A DNA stretch of 64,000 nucleotides from Streptomyces cellulosae (GCF_000721105.1 NZ_JOEV01000021.1:134006-198005), one strand, 5' to 3'; shown: positions 26,020 to 35,091, counted from the first letter of the stretch. Notes: generated by a model not told the origin, from the letters alone. Numbers and translations: made by a program.

Positions 26020-27069
26020 ATGAGATTCCAGCTCACCGACGACCAGCGTGCGCTGCGGGACGGCGTACGACAGCTCCTGGCCCGCCGGTTCGACGGCGCG
26101 GCGCTCCGGGCGGCGGTGGCGGCAGCCGGGCCGGGCGGTGCCGTTCTGGACCGTGCGCTGTGGCGCGAGCTCGGCGCGGCGGGGTTCTTCGCGCTGCGGC
26201 TGCCGGAGGAGGCGGGCGGGGTGGGACTCGGGCTGCCCGAAGCGGCGTTGGTGTTCGAGGAGGCGGGGCGGGCGCTGTTGCCGGGGCCGCTGATCGCCAC
26301 GCATCTCGCGGCGGGGGTGGTGCCGGGTGCGGCCACCGGGGAGGTGGTCGTGGCGGCCGTCGACGGGGGGTTGGTGGAGTGGTGGGCGCAGGCGGATGTC
26401 GTACGCGGGGAACCCGCTGAGGGGACCGGGCTGGACGGGGGCGTGCGGGAGGGGGGCGTGCGGGAGAGAGGCGCGCCGGATGGGGGTGCGCCGGAGAGGG
26501 GCGTGCGGGAGGGGGGCGCGCCGGAAGGGTTTGTGTCGGAAGGGTTTGTGTCGGAGGGGGTTGTGCCCGTGCGGTCGGTGGATCCGTTGACGCCGCTGCA
26601 TCGGGTGTCCGGAGCCTCGGGGCGGTCCTCGGGGTCCGCTTCCCCGGGCCCCGCCCCGAACCCTGTCGCCGTCCTCCTCACCGCCGCCGAACAGCTGGGC
26701 ACTGCCGCACGCGTGTGCGAGCTGGCCGTGCAACACGCCCGGACACGGGAGCAGTTCGGACAGCCGATCGGGGCCTTCCAGGCGGTCAAGCACCTGTGCG
26801 CCGACATGCTCGTGCGGACGGAGGTGGCCCGCCCGGCCGTGTACGCGGCCGCCGTCACCGCCGGCCCGGCCGACATCGCGGCGGCCCGGCTGCTGGCGGA
26901 CGAGGCCGCCCTGCGGAACACGCGGGACTGTCTCCAAGTGCACGGCGGCATGGGGTTCACCTGGGAGAGCGAAGTGCATCTGCACCTCAAGCGGGCCTGG
27001 GTGCGGGCACAACGTGGCGGAGGTGTAACGGAGAGTGAGGAGGCTCTCGCGGCGGAGCTGGTGGACTGA
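26020..27069 (+). CDS. acyl-CoA dehydrogenase, beta-type subunit, with repeat insertion
   Basis: 349 residues, shorter and more diverged than its neighbour. N-terminal MRFQLTDDQRALRDGVRQLLARRF; C-terminal block EQFGQPIGAFQAVKHLCADMLVRTEVARPAVYAA and LQVHGGMGFTWESEVHLHLKRAWV, which matches beta-type (FadE27-like) subunits. The canonical SEPDAGSD loop is absent. The middle (about residues 140-205) is a low-complexity insertion of GGVREGGV-, GGAPEGF- and FVSEG-type repeats replacing most of the central beta domain. A GTG at 26008 is an alternative start. Probable obligate partner of the preceding subunit. Confidence 0.8.
   Translation: MRFQLTDDQRALRDGVRQLLARRFDGAALRAAVAAAGPGGAVLDRALWRELGAAGFFALRLPEEAGGVGLGLPEAALVFEEAGRALLPGPLIATHLAAGVVPGAATGEVVVAAVDGGLVEWWAQADVVRGEPAEGTGLDGGVREGGVRERGAPDGGAPERGVREGGAPEGFVSEGFVSEGVVPVRSVDPLTPLHRVSGASGRSSGSASPGPAPNPVAVLLTAAEQLGTAARVCELAVQHARTREQFGQPIGAFQAVKHLCADMLVRTEVARPAVYAAAVTAGPADIAAARLLADEAALRNTRDCLQVHGGMGFTWESEVHLHLKRAWVRAQRGGGVTESEEALAAELVD
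26437..26575 (+). repeat. in-frame degenerate minisatellite inside the beta-type dehydrogenase
   Basis: Degenerate units of about 15-24 bp built on GGGGGCGTGCGGGAG and GGGTTTGTGTCGGA are repeated in tandem; all keep the reading frame. Confidence 0.7.
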
Positions 27070-27510
27070 ACGGGCCGTGAGCGCTGCCGGACTGGGGTGT
27101 CGCCGAAGCCGTGGGGAGAGATGTTGCGGATCGTGGCACCCCGTGATCACGGAGCGTCGATATCGGGTTGTGTCCTAGGTGTGACTCGTCACGTCCCGGA
27201 GTCGGCCGCGTGCTCCGGTACCTTCTGTGGGATGCGAGTGGTCCCGAGCACGAGTCATGCCGGTGTTACCCCTGCTTGTTCGACCCCTGGAGACGAGCGT
27301 CGCACAGTATGCCGCACGGGTACTCCTTCACGCTGGAATATGCCCGAAGCGCTTGTTGGCGTGACTGTACGTCAACCATGCTGTCCCACAAGGGAATCAC
27401 GTTCTGTGACCCTGACTCTGGCTGTTGTTCTGGTCATGCAAAAAATGGCTACGATCGTGGCCCTCGTGAGGCGCGAGGCTATGTGTCCGCCGGTTCGGAT
27501 GGTGTGAGCG
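27070..27510. promoter_or_regulatory. 441-bp intergenic region before the HATPase gene
   Basis: No gene is supported. The right part is AT-richer than its surroundings: TTGTTC (27424-27429) and TACGAT (27449-27454) flank a CAAAAAA run and could be a -35/-10 pair with a long spacer. No operator palindrome of the CTGAC type was seen. Confidence 0.35.
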
Positions 27511-28047
27511 GTGCAGGTGCTTCAAGTGCAGCTGGAGATCCGACCCGACCCCGCGGAGGTGGGGCGGGCCCGCAGTTGGGCCCGTTCGCGCCTCGCCGGG
27601 TCCGGGATAGAGGCCGACGAGCCGCTCGCCGAAACCCTGATCCTGCTCGTCTCCGAACTCGTCACCAACGCCGTGGTGCACACCGGCTGCCCGGCCGTGC
27701 TGCGGCTCTCCCTGCCGCCCGCGGCGACGGAGGCGGCCACCGTCCGCCTCGAGGTGGCCGACCGCAGCGACCGCGCCCCGGTCCCGCGGTGCGCCGACGG
27801 TGACGAGACGGGCGGCCGGGGCCTCGCCCTCGTCGACGGTCTCGCCGACCGCTGGGGCTGGAGCGCCGAAGGCGCCGGCAAGCGCATCTGGTGCGAACTC
27901 GACCGGTGCGCGCAGTCCCGGCCCGCCGCGACCGCCTGCGGCAGCGGAGTGTCGGCGTGCGAGGGGCCGGCGTACGAGGGATCGGCGTACGAAGGGCGGA
28001 CGTACGAAGGGCGGACGTACGAAGGGCGGACGTACGAGGCGGTGTGA
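27511..28047 (+). CDS. HATPase_c anti-sigma-factor-like ATP-binding protein
   Basis: Small Ser-kinase-type ATP-binding regulator, 178 residues, of the SpoIIAB/RsbW-like group that is abundant in Streptomyces. N box ETLILLVSELVTNAVVHTG (about 45-63) and G-type box DGDETGGRGLALVDGLADRWGW are present. Such proteins bind or phosphorylate STAS proteins or sigma factors. The C-terminal 30 residues consist of repeated YEGRT/YEGSA units. Start GTG at 27511. It stands alone; a possible partner is the STAS gene 6 kb to the left, but nothing shows that. Confidence 0.8.
   Translation: MQVLQVQLEIRPDPAEVGRARSWARSRLAGSGIEADEPLAETLILLVSELVTNAVVHTGCPAVLRLSLPPAATEAATVRLEVADRSDRAPVPRCADGDETGGRGLALVDGLADRWGWSAEGAGKRIWCELDRCAQSRPAATACGSGVSACEGPAYEGSAYEGRTYEGRTYEGRTYEAV
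27961..28035 (+). repeat. 15-bp tandem repeat encoding EGRTY units
   Basis: Three exact 15-bp units (GAAGGGCGGACGTAC) at 27991-28035 follow two diverged ones. All are in frame at the C-terminus of the HATPase protein. Confidence 0.8.
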
Positions 28048-28369
28048 GGTTGCACGGTCGCAGGAAGCGCCGTCGCCCTTGATCGGTGCCGCGTCCGTGC
28101 GCCGGGGCATGCTTCTGTGCGCGCCCACGGAAAACAGCGCATAGGTCACAAATCCCCGAACGGGTGTTGACGTCAAGTCACCGTCTGATCACGCTTGAGG
28201 TCAGCGATTCGCCGCGAGGGGACGACGAGGGCTTCGGTGACGGGGGCCCTTGCCGAGTGTGGGTCGTGATTCGGCGTCGGTTCCGTCGGGACGGAGGGGC
28301 CGGGGCCGGGGCGCCGGAGTGGGGCGGCGGTGCGCGATGCCGTGCTCGGGGCGGGCGTCGGCGCACCGC

Positions 28370-28414
28370 CGGCCGACGGGCCCCGGTTGTCGGCCGACGG
28401 CTGACAGCTGTCAG
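28370..28414. terminator. paired hairpins at the 3' end of the cyclase gene
   Basis: CGGCCGAC and GTCGGCCG (28370-28396) form an 8-bp stem downstream of the minus-strand cyclase. Beside it, overlapping the stop codon, CTGACAGCTGTCAG (28401-28414) is a perfect palindrome. The rest of the 363-bp gap 28048-28410 shows no gene. Confidence 0.45.
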
Positions 28415-29346
28415 AGGATTGCGACGGGTGCCACCGGCGTGCCCGTGGCGCCGACGAAGGGTTCGGGCATCGCCGACAGCAGGAACGCGTACCGGCCGGT
28501 TTGTCCACAGGCTGTGGACAACTCTTCGAGATTCCAGTTCTGGCCCTGAATCATCCCCATTTCCACCAGATCGAGCGCGTGTACGGGCAGCCACAGGTCC
28601 TCGATCTCGGGCGGGAAGATCTCGAAGGTGAGGGTGTCGTTCGCGACCGCGGCCACATCGCGCGCGTGGAACCACTCCGGGGTGCGGATCGACAGCCCCG
28701 GCGACGGATAGCCGTACGCCTCCTTGTCGCCGGCCAGATACACCTGCACCTGCCCGGTCCGTACGAGCACGATGTCACCGGCGCGCACGCGCGTGCCGGC
28801 CAGTTCCTCGGCGGCCTCCAGGTCCTCCGGCGTGACGGCGTGCGAGCCGTCGAGGCGGTCCCTGCCGTGCGCCCGGGCCACGTCGAGCAGCACCCCGCGC
28901 GAGACGATGTGCCGTGCCTTGTCGATGCCGCTGAACTCGGCGCCGCCGTGCGCGGTGACGGTGCCGGCCGGGCGGCCGTTGTAGAGGCGGCCCGAGTGCG
29001 AGACGTGGGTGAGCGCGTCCCAGTGAGTGGCCGCCTGGAGGCCCATGGTCACGGCGTCGTCGCTGCACGCCACCGTTCCCGGGCCGAAGATCTCCTGGTT
29101 GATCTGCACCATGGCGTGCAGGGGGTTGACCCGGCCGGGGATCATCCCGGTCTGCACCCCGTCCTGCCTCAGGGGCAGCGCGAGGGGGACGCGGCGGCCC
29201 GTGCGGACCTCCTCCGCCGCCCGGCGCACCACCTCGTCGGTGATCAGGTTGAGGGTGCCGATCTCGTCGTCGTCCCCCCAACGGCCCCAGTTGTTCACGC
29301 GCTTGGCGATGTCGTGGAACGCGGGATGGAGCGCCGGCTGCGACAT
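28411..29346 (-). CDS. cyclase-family (kynurenine formamidase-like) hydrolase
   Basis: 311 residues of the cyclase/KynB-like metal hydrolase family. The family motif HxGTHxDxPxH appears in variant form as AATHWDALTHVSH, with DWDEIG-type start (GWGRWGDDDEIGTLNLITDE) and later RTGQVQVYLAG and NWNLEELSTAC. Members open lactams, lactones or formamides. It is divergent from an SDR-led operon and shares operator copy 3, so it probably hydrolyses a ring-opened or lactone intermediate of the same pathway. ATG at 29346 fits the family start MSQPALHPAFHDIAKRVNNWGRWG; a longer frame lacks support. Confidence 0.85.
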   Translation of the reverse strand: MSQPALHPAFHDIAKRVNNWGRWGDDDEIGTLNLITDEVVRRAAEEVRTGRRVPLALPLRQDGVQTGMIPGRVNPLHAMVQINQEIFGPGTVACSDDAVTMGLQAATHWDALTHVSHSGRLYNGRPAGTVTAHGGAEFSGIDKARHIVSRGVLLDVARAHGRDRLDGSHAVTPEDLEAAEELAGTRVRAGDIVLVRTGQVQVYLAGDKEAYGYPSPGLSIRTPEWFHARDVAAVANDTLTFEIFPPEIEDLWLPVHALDLVEMGMIQGQNWNLEELSTACGQTGRYAFLLSAMPEPFVGATGTPVAPVAIL

Positions 29347-29392
29347 CCGTCCTCCCCGGGGCTTGTCTCCGACTGTCCGACAGGGCAAAAAT

Positions 29393-29407
29393 CTAACGGA
29401 CCGTCAG
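29393..29407. promoter_or_regulatory. CTGAC-N5-GTCAG operator, copy 3
   Basis: CTAACGGACCGTCAG, one mismatch in the left arm, between the divergent cyclase and SDR genes. Confidence 0.65.
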
Positions 29408-29429
29408 AAACCGCGGGAAGGGGCCGGGC

Positions 29430-30347
29430 GTGGGGAACTTCTTGGCAGGCAAGGTGGTCGCCGTGACCGGCGCCGGACGGGGCATCGGCCGGGCGGTGGC
29501 GCGTGCGGCTGCCGCCGAGGGCGCGCGGGTCGTCGTCAACGACTACGGGGTCTCCGTCGACGGAGCCTCGCCGACCAGCTCGGTGGCCGAGGCCGTGGTC
29601 AAGGAGATCGAGGCGGCGGGCGGGGACGCGGTCGCGGTGGCCGACGACGTGTCGACCATGGCGGGCGGTCAGCGGATCGTGGACGTGGCGCTGTCGTCGT
29701 ACGGGCGACTCGACGGGGTCGTGTGCGTGGCCGGGATCCTGCGTGAGCGGATGCTGTTCAACATGTCCGAGGAGGAATGGGATCCCGTCGTGGCGACCCA
29801 CCTCAAAGGCACGTTCACGGTGTTCCGGGCGGCGTCGGCGGTGATGCGGCGACAGCGCGGGGGAACCCTGATCGGGTTCACCAGCGGAAACCACCAGGGG
29901 TCCGTGTCCCAGGCCAACTACAGCGCGGCGAAGGGCGGGATCATCTCGCTCGTGCGCAGTGCGGCGCTGGGGCTGCACAAGTACGGGGTGAGCGCCAACG
30001 CGGTCGCACCGGTGGCGCGTACGCGGATGTCGGCGAACGTTCCCATGGAGCTGGCGGAGATCGGGGAGCCGGAGGACGTGGCCGCTCTCGTCGTGTATCT
30101 GCTGTCCGAGCGGGCTCGGGAGCAGCAGATCACCGGGCAGGTGTACACGGTCGCGGGGCCGAAGATCGCGGTGTGGGCACAGCCGCGGGAACTGCGTTCG
30201 GCTTACGCGGAGGGGGGCGGCTGGACGCCGGAGCGGATCGCGGAGTTCTTGCCGGGGTCGGTGGGGGTGGATCCGATGCCGATGTTGTCGCGGTTGGAGG
30301 GGATGGAGAGGGCGGCGCGGGAGGGATCGCGGCCGAACGCCCAGTAG
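29430..30347 (+). CDS. short-chain dehydrogenase/reductase (3-hydroxyacyl-CoA dehydrogenase-like)
   Basis: NAD(P)-dependent SDR of 305 residues. Coenzyme motif VTGAGRGIGRAV, acidic residue after strand 2 in VVVNDYGVSVDG (NAD preference), active-site serine in FTSGNHQGSVSQANYSAAKGG with catalytic YxxxK. The NDYG and following insert resemble the dehydrogenase domain of MFE-2-type (3R)-hydroxyacyl-CoA dehydrogenases. A C-terminal extension of 60 residues continues past the Rossmann fold. First gene of a likely operon with the acyl-CoA dehydrogenase and zinc alcohol dehydrogenase that follow. GTG start with AAGGGG upstream. Confidence 0.88.
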   Translation: MGNFLAGKVVAVTGAGRGIGRAVARAAAAEGARVVVNDYGVSVDGASPTSSVAEAVVKEIEAAGGDAVAVADDVSTMAGGQRIVDVALSSYGRLDGVVCVAGILRERMLFNMSEEEWDPVVATHLKGTFTVFRAASAVMRRQRGGTLIGFTSGNHQGSVSQANYSAAKGGIISLVRSAALGLHKYGVSANAVAPVARTRMSANVPMELAEIGEPEDVAALVVYLLSERAREQQITGQVYTVAGPKIAVWAQPRELRSAYAEGGGWTPERIAEFLPGSVGVDPMPMLSRLEGMERAAREGSRPNAQ

Positions 30348-30512
30348 CTCGGGGCGGCTGTCGTACGGCGGGTGCGGGTGCGGGTGCGGGTGCGGTGCGC
30401 ATGCGGGCGCGGGCGTGCTGTGGCTGGTCGCGCCCACGCGACCGAGCCGCATATCGATACAGCCCCGCGCCCCTGGGGTGTTGGACGCGTCCGGTGTCAA
30501 CAGGAGGACCTC

Positions 30513-31661
30513 GTGGACTTTGGATTCACCGCCGGTGATGAGGCGTTCCGGGCCGAAGCCAGGGCGTGGCTCGCCGCCCACGCCGACGGCACACACGACC
30601 GCCGTACCTGGGAACGCACCCTCGGCAAAGCCGGTTGGATCGGGATCGGGTGGGCTCGGGACGGGTACGGCAACCGGACCGCCACGCTCACCCAACAGGT
30701 CGCCTGGGCGGAGGAGTACGCGTCGTCGCCGGCGCCCGCGCGGTCCGGGCACATCGGGGAGAACCTGCTTGCTCCGACCCTGCTCGCGCACGGCACCGAC
30801 GAGCAGAAGGCGCGCTTTCTGCCGCCCATCGCCGCCGGGGAGGAACTGTGGTGTCAGGGGTACAGCGAACCGGACGCCGGGTCGGACCTGGCCGGTGTGC
30901 GGACCGCGGCCGAGCGGGAGGGGGCGGAGTACCGGGTCACGGGCCAGAAGATCTGGACCTCGCTGGCCCATGAGGCCGACTGGTGTTTCGTGCTCGCGCG
31001 GACGGAGGCGGGCTCGCGCCGGCATCACGGGCTGAGCTTCCTTCTCGTTCCCATGGACCAGCCGGGGCGCATAGAGGTGCGGCCCATCCGGCAGTTGACC
31101 GGGACGAGCGAGTTCAACGAGGTCTTCTTCGACGGGGCACGCGCGCGTGCGGAGCACGTCGTCGGGGGTGAGGGCGGGGGCTGGAAGGTCGCGATGAGTC
31201 TGCTCGGGTTCGAGCGGGGGGTGTCCACGCTGGCCCAGCAGATCGGCTTCGCCCAGGAGTTGGGGCAGGTGGTACGGGCTGCTGTGGCGACGGGGGCGGT
31301 CGCCGATCCCGTCGTACGGGAACGGCTTGTACGTCAGTGGGCCGAGCTGCGGGTGATGCGGTGGAACGCCCTGCGGACCCTCGGGCGTTCGGGGGACGCG
31401 GGCGCGCCCAGTGTGGCCAAGCTGCTGTGGGGCGGGTGGCATCGGCGGCTGGGGGAGCTGGCGATGCTGGTGCGGGGCGCGGAGGCGACCGCGGGACCTC
31501 GGCGCTGGTCGGCTGCGGAGCCGTACGAACTCGACGCGCTGCAGCACCTGTTCCTCTTCTCCCGGGCCGACACCATCTACGGCGGCTCGGACCAGGTTCA
31601 GCGCACGATCATCGCCGAGCGGGTGCTCGGCCTGCCCAGGGAACCCAAGGGGGTCGTCTGA
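30513..31661 (+). CDS. acyl-CoA dehydrogenase, alpha-type subunit
   Basis: FAD enzyme of 382 residues. Start GTG at 30513 with AGGAGG seven bases upstream; the frame opens earlier but that part is a GC-rich repeat. WCQGYSEPDAGSDLAGVRTAA loop, KIWTSLAHEADWCFVLARTEA, FLLVPMDQPGRIEVRPIRQLTG, LLGFERGVSTLAQQIGFAQ (candidate catalytic Glu) and C-terminal IYGGSDQVQRTIIAERVLGLP. It is alpha-type like the protein at 24878-26011. No beta-type gene is adjacent; the beta-type gene at 49069-50253 is the likely partner. Its stop overlaps the next start by one base (TGATG). Confidence 0.88.
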   Translation: MDFGFTAGDEAFRAEARAWLAAHADGTHDRRTWERTLGKAGWIGIGWARDGYGNRTATLTQQVAWAEEYASSPAPARSGHIGENLLAPTLLAHGTDEQKARFLPPIAAGEELWCQGYSEPDAGSDLAGVRTAAEREGAEYRVTGQKIWTSLAHEADWCFVLARTEAGSRRHHGLSFLLVPMDQPGRIEVRPIRQLTGTSEFNEVFFDGARARAEHVVGGEGGGWKVAMSLLGFERGVSTLAQQIGFAQELGQVVRAAVATGAVADPVVRERLVRQWAELRVMRWNALRTLGRSGDAGAPSVAKLLWGGWHRRLGELAMLVRGAEATAGPRRWSAAEPYELDALQHLFLFSRADTIYGGSDQVQRTIIAERVLGLPREPKGVV

Positions 31662-32710
31662 TGCGCGGCGTGCTGTTCGACGGCAGGCGGACCGAGGTCG
31701 TGGACGATCTGGAGGTGCGGGATCCCGGACCCGGTGAGGTGCGGGTCGCGATCTCGGCGGCCGGTTTGTGCCACAGCGACCTGTCCGTGGTGGACGGGAC
31801 CATCCCCTTCCCCGTTCCTGTGGTGCTCGGCCATGAAGGGGCCGGTGTGGTGGAGGCGGTGGGGGCCGGCATCGCGCATGTGCGGCCCGGCGACCACGTG
31901 GCCCTGTCCACGCTCGCCAGCTGCGGGGCGTGCGCGGAGTGCGACCGGGGGCGGCCGACGATGTGCCGGCAGGCGATCGGGCGGCCGGGGCAGCCGTTCA
32001 CGCGGGGCGGGCGGCCCGTGTTCCAGTTCGCGTCCAACTCGGCCTTCGCGGAACGGACCGTGGTGAAGGCCGTGCAGGCGGTGCGGATACCGAAGGACAT
32101 CCCGCTGTCGTCCGCCGCGCTCATCGGGTGCGGGGTGCTGACCGGGGTGGGCGCCGTGCTCAACCGGGCGAAGGTGGACCGCGGGGACAGTGTGCTGGTG
32201 ATCGGCACGGGCGGGATCGGGCTCAACGTCCTTCAGGGGGCGCGGATCGCGGGAGCGCTGCGGATCGTGGCGGTGGACGCGAATCCGGCGAAGGAGGCGG
32301 TGGCGCGGCAGTTCGGGGCCACCCACTTCCTGACCTCCGTGGACGGGGTGCGGGACGTCCTGCCGACGGGGGCGGACCACGCCTTCGAGTGCGTCGGGCG
32401 CATCGAGTTGATCCGGGCCGCGATCGACTCGCTGGACCGGCACGGACAGGCGGTCCTGCTGGGTGTTCCGTCGGCGACCGCCGAGGCGTCCTTCCTCGTC
32501 TCGTCGCTGTTCCTGGACAAGTCGATCCTCGGCTGCCGCTACGGCTCCTCCCGCCCGCAGCGCGACATCCCGCTGTACGCGGAGCTCTACCGGGAGGGGC
32601 GGCTGCTGCTCGACGAGTTGGTGACCGAGACGTACCCGGTGGAGGACTTCGAGAAGGCGGTGGCGGACGCGGAGGCGGGGCGGGTGGCGCGGGGAGTGCT
32701 GACCTTCTGA
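31661..32710 (+). CDS. zinc-dependent alcohol dehydrogenase (MDR family)
   Basis: 349 residues of the medium-chain dehydrogenase superfamily. Catalytic zinc ligands in AGLCHSDLSVVDG and LGHEGAGVVEAVG; structural zinc cluster CGACAECDRGRPTMC; Rossmann motif VLVIGTGGIGLNVLQ. It should oxidise a primary or secondary alcohol to carbonyl with NAD(P). The cluster and sequence style resemble mycobacterial AdhD-type class III enzymes found with acyl-CoA catabolism genes. Coupled to the preceding dehydrogenase by a one-base overlap. Confidence 0.9.
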   Translation: MRGVLFDGRRTEVVDDLEVRDPGPGEVRVAISAAGLCHSDLSVVDGTIPFPVPVVLGHEGAGVVEAVGAGIAHVRPGDHVALSTLASCGACAECDRGRPTMCRQAIGRPGQPFTRGGRPVFQFASNSAFAERTVVKAVQAVRIPKDIPLSSAALIGCGVLTGVGAVLNRAKVDRGDSVLVIGTGGIGLNVLQGARIAGALRIVAVDANPAKEAVARQFGATHFLTSVDGVRDVLPTGADHAFECVGRIELIRAAIDSLDRHGQAVLLGVPSATAEASFLVSSLFLDKSILGCRYGSSRPQRDIPLYAELYREGRLLLDELVTETYPVEDFEKAVADAEAGRVARGVLTF

Positions 32711-32820
32711 GGAGGGCGCCCGGCGCTGGAGCGCATCCCTGCTGAGGGGCGCCGGGGAGTTTTCCACAGGTGCCGGAAATCCACTGGGGCGTTGTCGGTG
32801 CCGACCTCTAGCGTCGTTGC

Positions 32821-34164
32821 ATGACCTACCGCGACATCGCCTCCAAGCAGGTGCTGACCTGGGCCTGCACCGCCGTGGGCGCCCGGATGCCGGTGGCCAT
32901 GGCACCGCTGGCCCTGGTCTTCCTGGTGCGCGAGCGCCCCGGCGGCTACTCGCTGGGCGCGATCCTCGCGGCGGCCTACGTCATCGGTGAGATCGTCGGC
33001 GCTCCGGTTCTGGGGATGCGTCTGCGCCCGGACCGGGCCCGCTTTCATCTGGCCGTCGGTCTCGCCGTGGGGGCCGCCGGTTTCGCGGCGCTGGGGGTGT
33101 TTCCCGACGCGCATGCGGCCGTCCTCGCCGCGTTCGCCCTCGTGGCCGGTGCCGCCCCGGCGGCCGCCACCGGCGGTCTGCGTACGCTGCTGACCACGCT
33201 GGTCCCGGAACGCGCGGCGGCGCAGGCGCTGTCCGTCGAGTCGATCCTGACGGCCGGTATATGGGCCGTGTCCCCGGCCGCGGTGGCCGGCCTCGCCCTC
33301 GGTGTCGCACCGTCCGTCCCGCTGCTGCTGGGCGCCGCCCTGATGGCGTCGTCGGTCGCGGGGCTGCGGCTGCTGCCGGCCGCCTGGGGCGGAGACGGCG
33401 TCGACGGCGGAGGCGGCGTGGACGGCGTGGGCGGCGTGGGCGGCACAGGTGGCGAGGAGCGGACGGGCGGGACGCTGCTGCGGCTCCTGGTCGGCGCCTG
33501 GCCGGTGTACGTCATGGGCGCGGCCAGTCTGGCCCTGCTCGGTCTGGCCGAACTCGTGCTGCCTGCCCTGCTCGAACAGCGCGGTGTCGGCGTCGGCTGG
33601 TCCGGTCCGCTGCTGACCGGGATGGCGGTGGGCGGCGGCCTCGGTGCCTTCGTCCACGGTCTTCGGTCCTGGCCCGGGCGGCTGCGGACCCGCAGCGTGG
33701 TGCTGATGGCCGGCACATCCGCTTGCGTGACCCTCGCCGCGCTGATACCGGACAAGGCCGGGATCGCCGTCGCGCTGGTCGTCGGGGGCACGCTCCAGTC
33801 GTGCGCGATGCTCACCCGCAACCTCTCCCTGCGCGAGGTCCTCCCGCCGAGCGCCCTGGCCGCGGGGTATTCGGTGATGTACGCGGCCGCGGGCGCGGGT
33901 TACGCGGCGACCGGTTCCCTCGCCGGGGCCCTGCTGGAGGTGGCGGCGCCGTCCACGGCGATCCTGGCCGGGGTCGGCCTGACCCTGACGCTGACCGCGG
34001 TCGGCTGGTGGGGCGAGGCGCGGCGCGGCGACGGGTCAGCGCGGGACGCCGACCTCGCCGTGACGTCCGGCCACACTCCTTCCGTCGGTCCCGCATTTCC
34101 CGTCGCCCCCGGCCCGGAAGGTGCGGCGATAAGCGGTGGGGGTGACTCCGAGGGCGGCCTGTAG
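32821..34164 (+). CDS. MFS transporter
   Basis: Membrane transporter of 447 residues, about 11-12 hydrophobic segments (MAPLALVFLV, LGAILAAAYVIGEIVGAPVLG, LLLGAALMASSVAGLRLLPA and others). A glycine-rich linker DGVDGGGGVDGVGGVGGTGG separates the halves. The C-terminal 50 residues after the last span lie opposite the end of the AraC/GlxA gene: the two convergent genes overlap by 129 bp. It has no CTGAC-type site and may be unrelated to the catabolic regulon. Substrate unknown. Confidence 0.8.
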   Translation: MTYRDIASKQVLTWACTAVGARMPVAMAPLALVFLVRERPGGYSLGAILAAAYVIGEIVGAPVLGMRLRPDRARFHLAVGLAVGAAGFAALGVFPDAHAAVLAAFALVAGAAPAAATGGLRTLLTTLVPERAAAQALSVESILTAGIWAVSPAAVAGLALGVAPSVPLLLGAALMASSVAGLRLLPAAWGGDGVDGGGGVDGVGGVGGTGGEERTGGTLLRLLVGAWPVYVMGAASLALLGLAELVLPALLEQRGVGVGWSGPLLTGMAVGGGLGAFVHGLRSWPGRLRTRSVVLMAGTSACVTLAALIPDKAGIAVALVVGGTLQSCAMLTRNLSLREVLPPSALAAGYSVMYAAAGAGYAATGSLAGALLEVAAPSTAILAGVGLTLTLTAVGWWGEARRGDGSARDADLAVTSGHTPSVGPAFPVAPGPEGAAISGGGDSEGGL

Positions 34165-35091
34165 GTGCTGGCGCATCGACTGGGCGGTACCGAAGCCGGC
34201 GTCGCGGGCCACCTGGTCGACGGACAGGTCGGTGGACTCCAGCAGGTGCCGGGCCCGTTCCACCCGCTGCTGGGAGAGCCACTGGCCCGGGCTGACGCCG
34301 ACCTCCTCGCGGAAGCGGCGCGTGAACGTGCGTACGGACATGGCCTCCTGCTCGGCCATGTCCCGCAGCTGGATCGGCTCGTGGAGGCGTCCCAGCGCCC
34401 AGGCGCGGGCGGCGGTCGTGGACGACAGCTGCGGATCGGGCACCGGCCGGTGGATGTACTGCGCCTGTCCGCCGTCGCGGTGCGGCGGTACGACGGTGCG
34501 GCGGGCCACCTCGTTGGCGACCGCCGTCCCGTGGTCGCGGCGCACCATGTGCAGGCACAGGTCGATGCCCGCCGCGACGCCGGCCGAGGTCAGGATGGAG
34601 CCGTCGTCGATGAACAGGACGTCCGCGTCGACCTGGACCTTGGGGAAGAGACGCTGGAGGTGCTCCGCCTCGGCCCAGTGTGTGGTGGCGGGCCGGCCGT
34701 CGAGGAGACCCGCGGCGGCCAGGACGTAGACGCCGGTGCAGATGGAGGCGAGCCGGGTGCCGGGGCGGATGTGCGCGAGGGCGGCGGCCAGTTCGTCGGT
34801 CAGGACGCCCTCCTCGAAGACCGGGCCGAGCTCGTACGAGGCCGGGATGATCACGGTGTCGGCGGTGGCCAGGGCCTCGGGGCCGTGGGCGACGTGGAGA
34901 GTGAAGTCGGCGTCGGTCTCGACCGGGCCCGGCGGCCGGACCGAGCAGGTGATCACCTCGTACAGATGCCGTCCCCGGGCGTCCTTGGGGCGGCCGAAGA
35001 TGCGGTGCGGGATGCCCAGCTCGAAGGGGAGCAGGCCGTCGAGGGCCAGTACGACGACGCGGTGGGGGCGGAAGCCCGGCTCACGACTCAT
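34036..35091 (-). CDS. GlxA-family regulator (DJ-1/PfpI plus AraC HTH)
   Basis: Transcriptional regulator of 351 residues. N-terminal DJ-1/PfpI-like domain: VVVLALDGLLPFELGIPHRIFG, then DTVIIPASYELGP and the nucleophile-elbow region LASICTGVYVLAAAGLLDGRPATTHW, with the usual cysteine. C-terminal AraC double helix-turn-helix: IQLRDMAEQEAMSVRTFTRRFREEVGVSPGQWLSQQRVERARHLLESTDLSVDQVARDAGFGTAQSMRQHLQAALGVTPTAYRRTF. The family lacks obvious hydrolase activity; effector unknown. The tail GGDGKCGTDGRSVAG after the HTH is unlikely to be needed and overlaps the convergent MFS gene. Confidence 0.9.
   Translation of the reverse strand: MSREPGFRPHRVVVLALDGLLPFELGIPHRIFGRPKDARGRHLYEVITCSVRPPGPVETDADFTLHVAHGPEALATADTVIIPASYELGPVFEEGVLTDELAAALAHIRPGTRLASICTGVYVLAAAGLLDGRPATTHWAEAEHLQRLFPKVQVDADVLFIDDGSILTSAGVAAGIDLCLHMVRRDHGTAVANEVARRTVVPPHRDGGQAQYIHRPVPDPQLSSTTAARAWALGRLHEPIQLRDMAEQEAMSVRTFTRRFREEVGVSPGQWLSQQRVERARHLLESTDLSVDQVARDAGFGTAQSMRQHLQAALGVTPTAYRRTFRAGGDGKCGTDGRSVAGRHGEVGVPR

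Noticed and set aside
28401..28414. CTGACAGCTGTCAG considered as another operator of the CTGAC set
   Set aside because: It lies over the stop codon of the cyclase gene, not before a gene, and is better read as part of a terminator hairpin.
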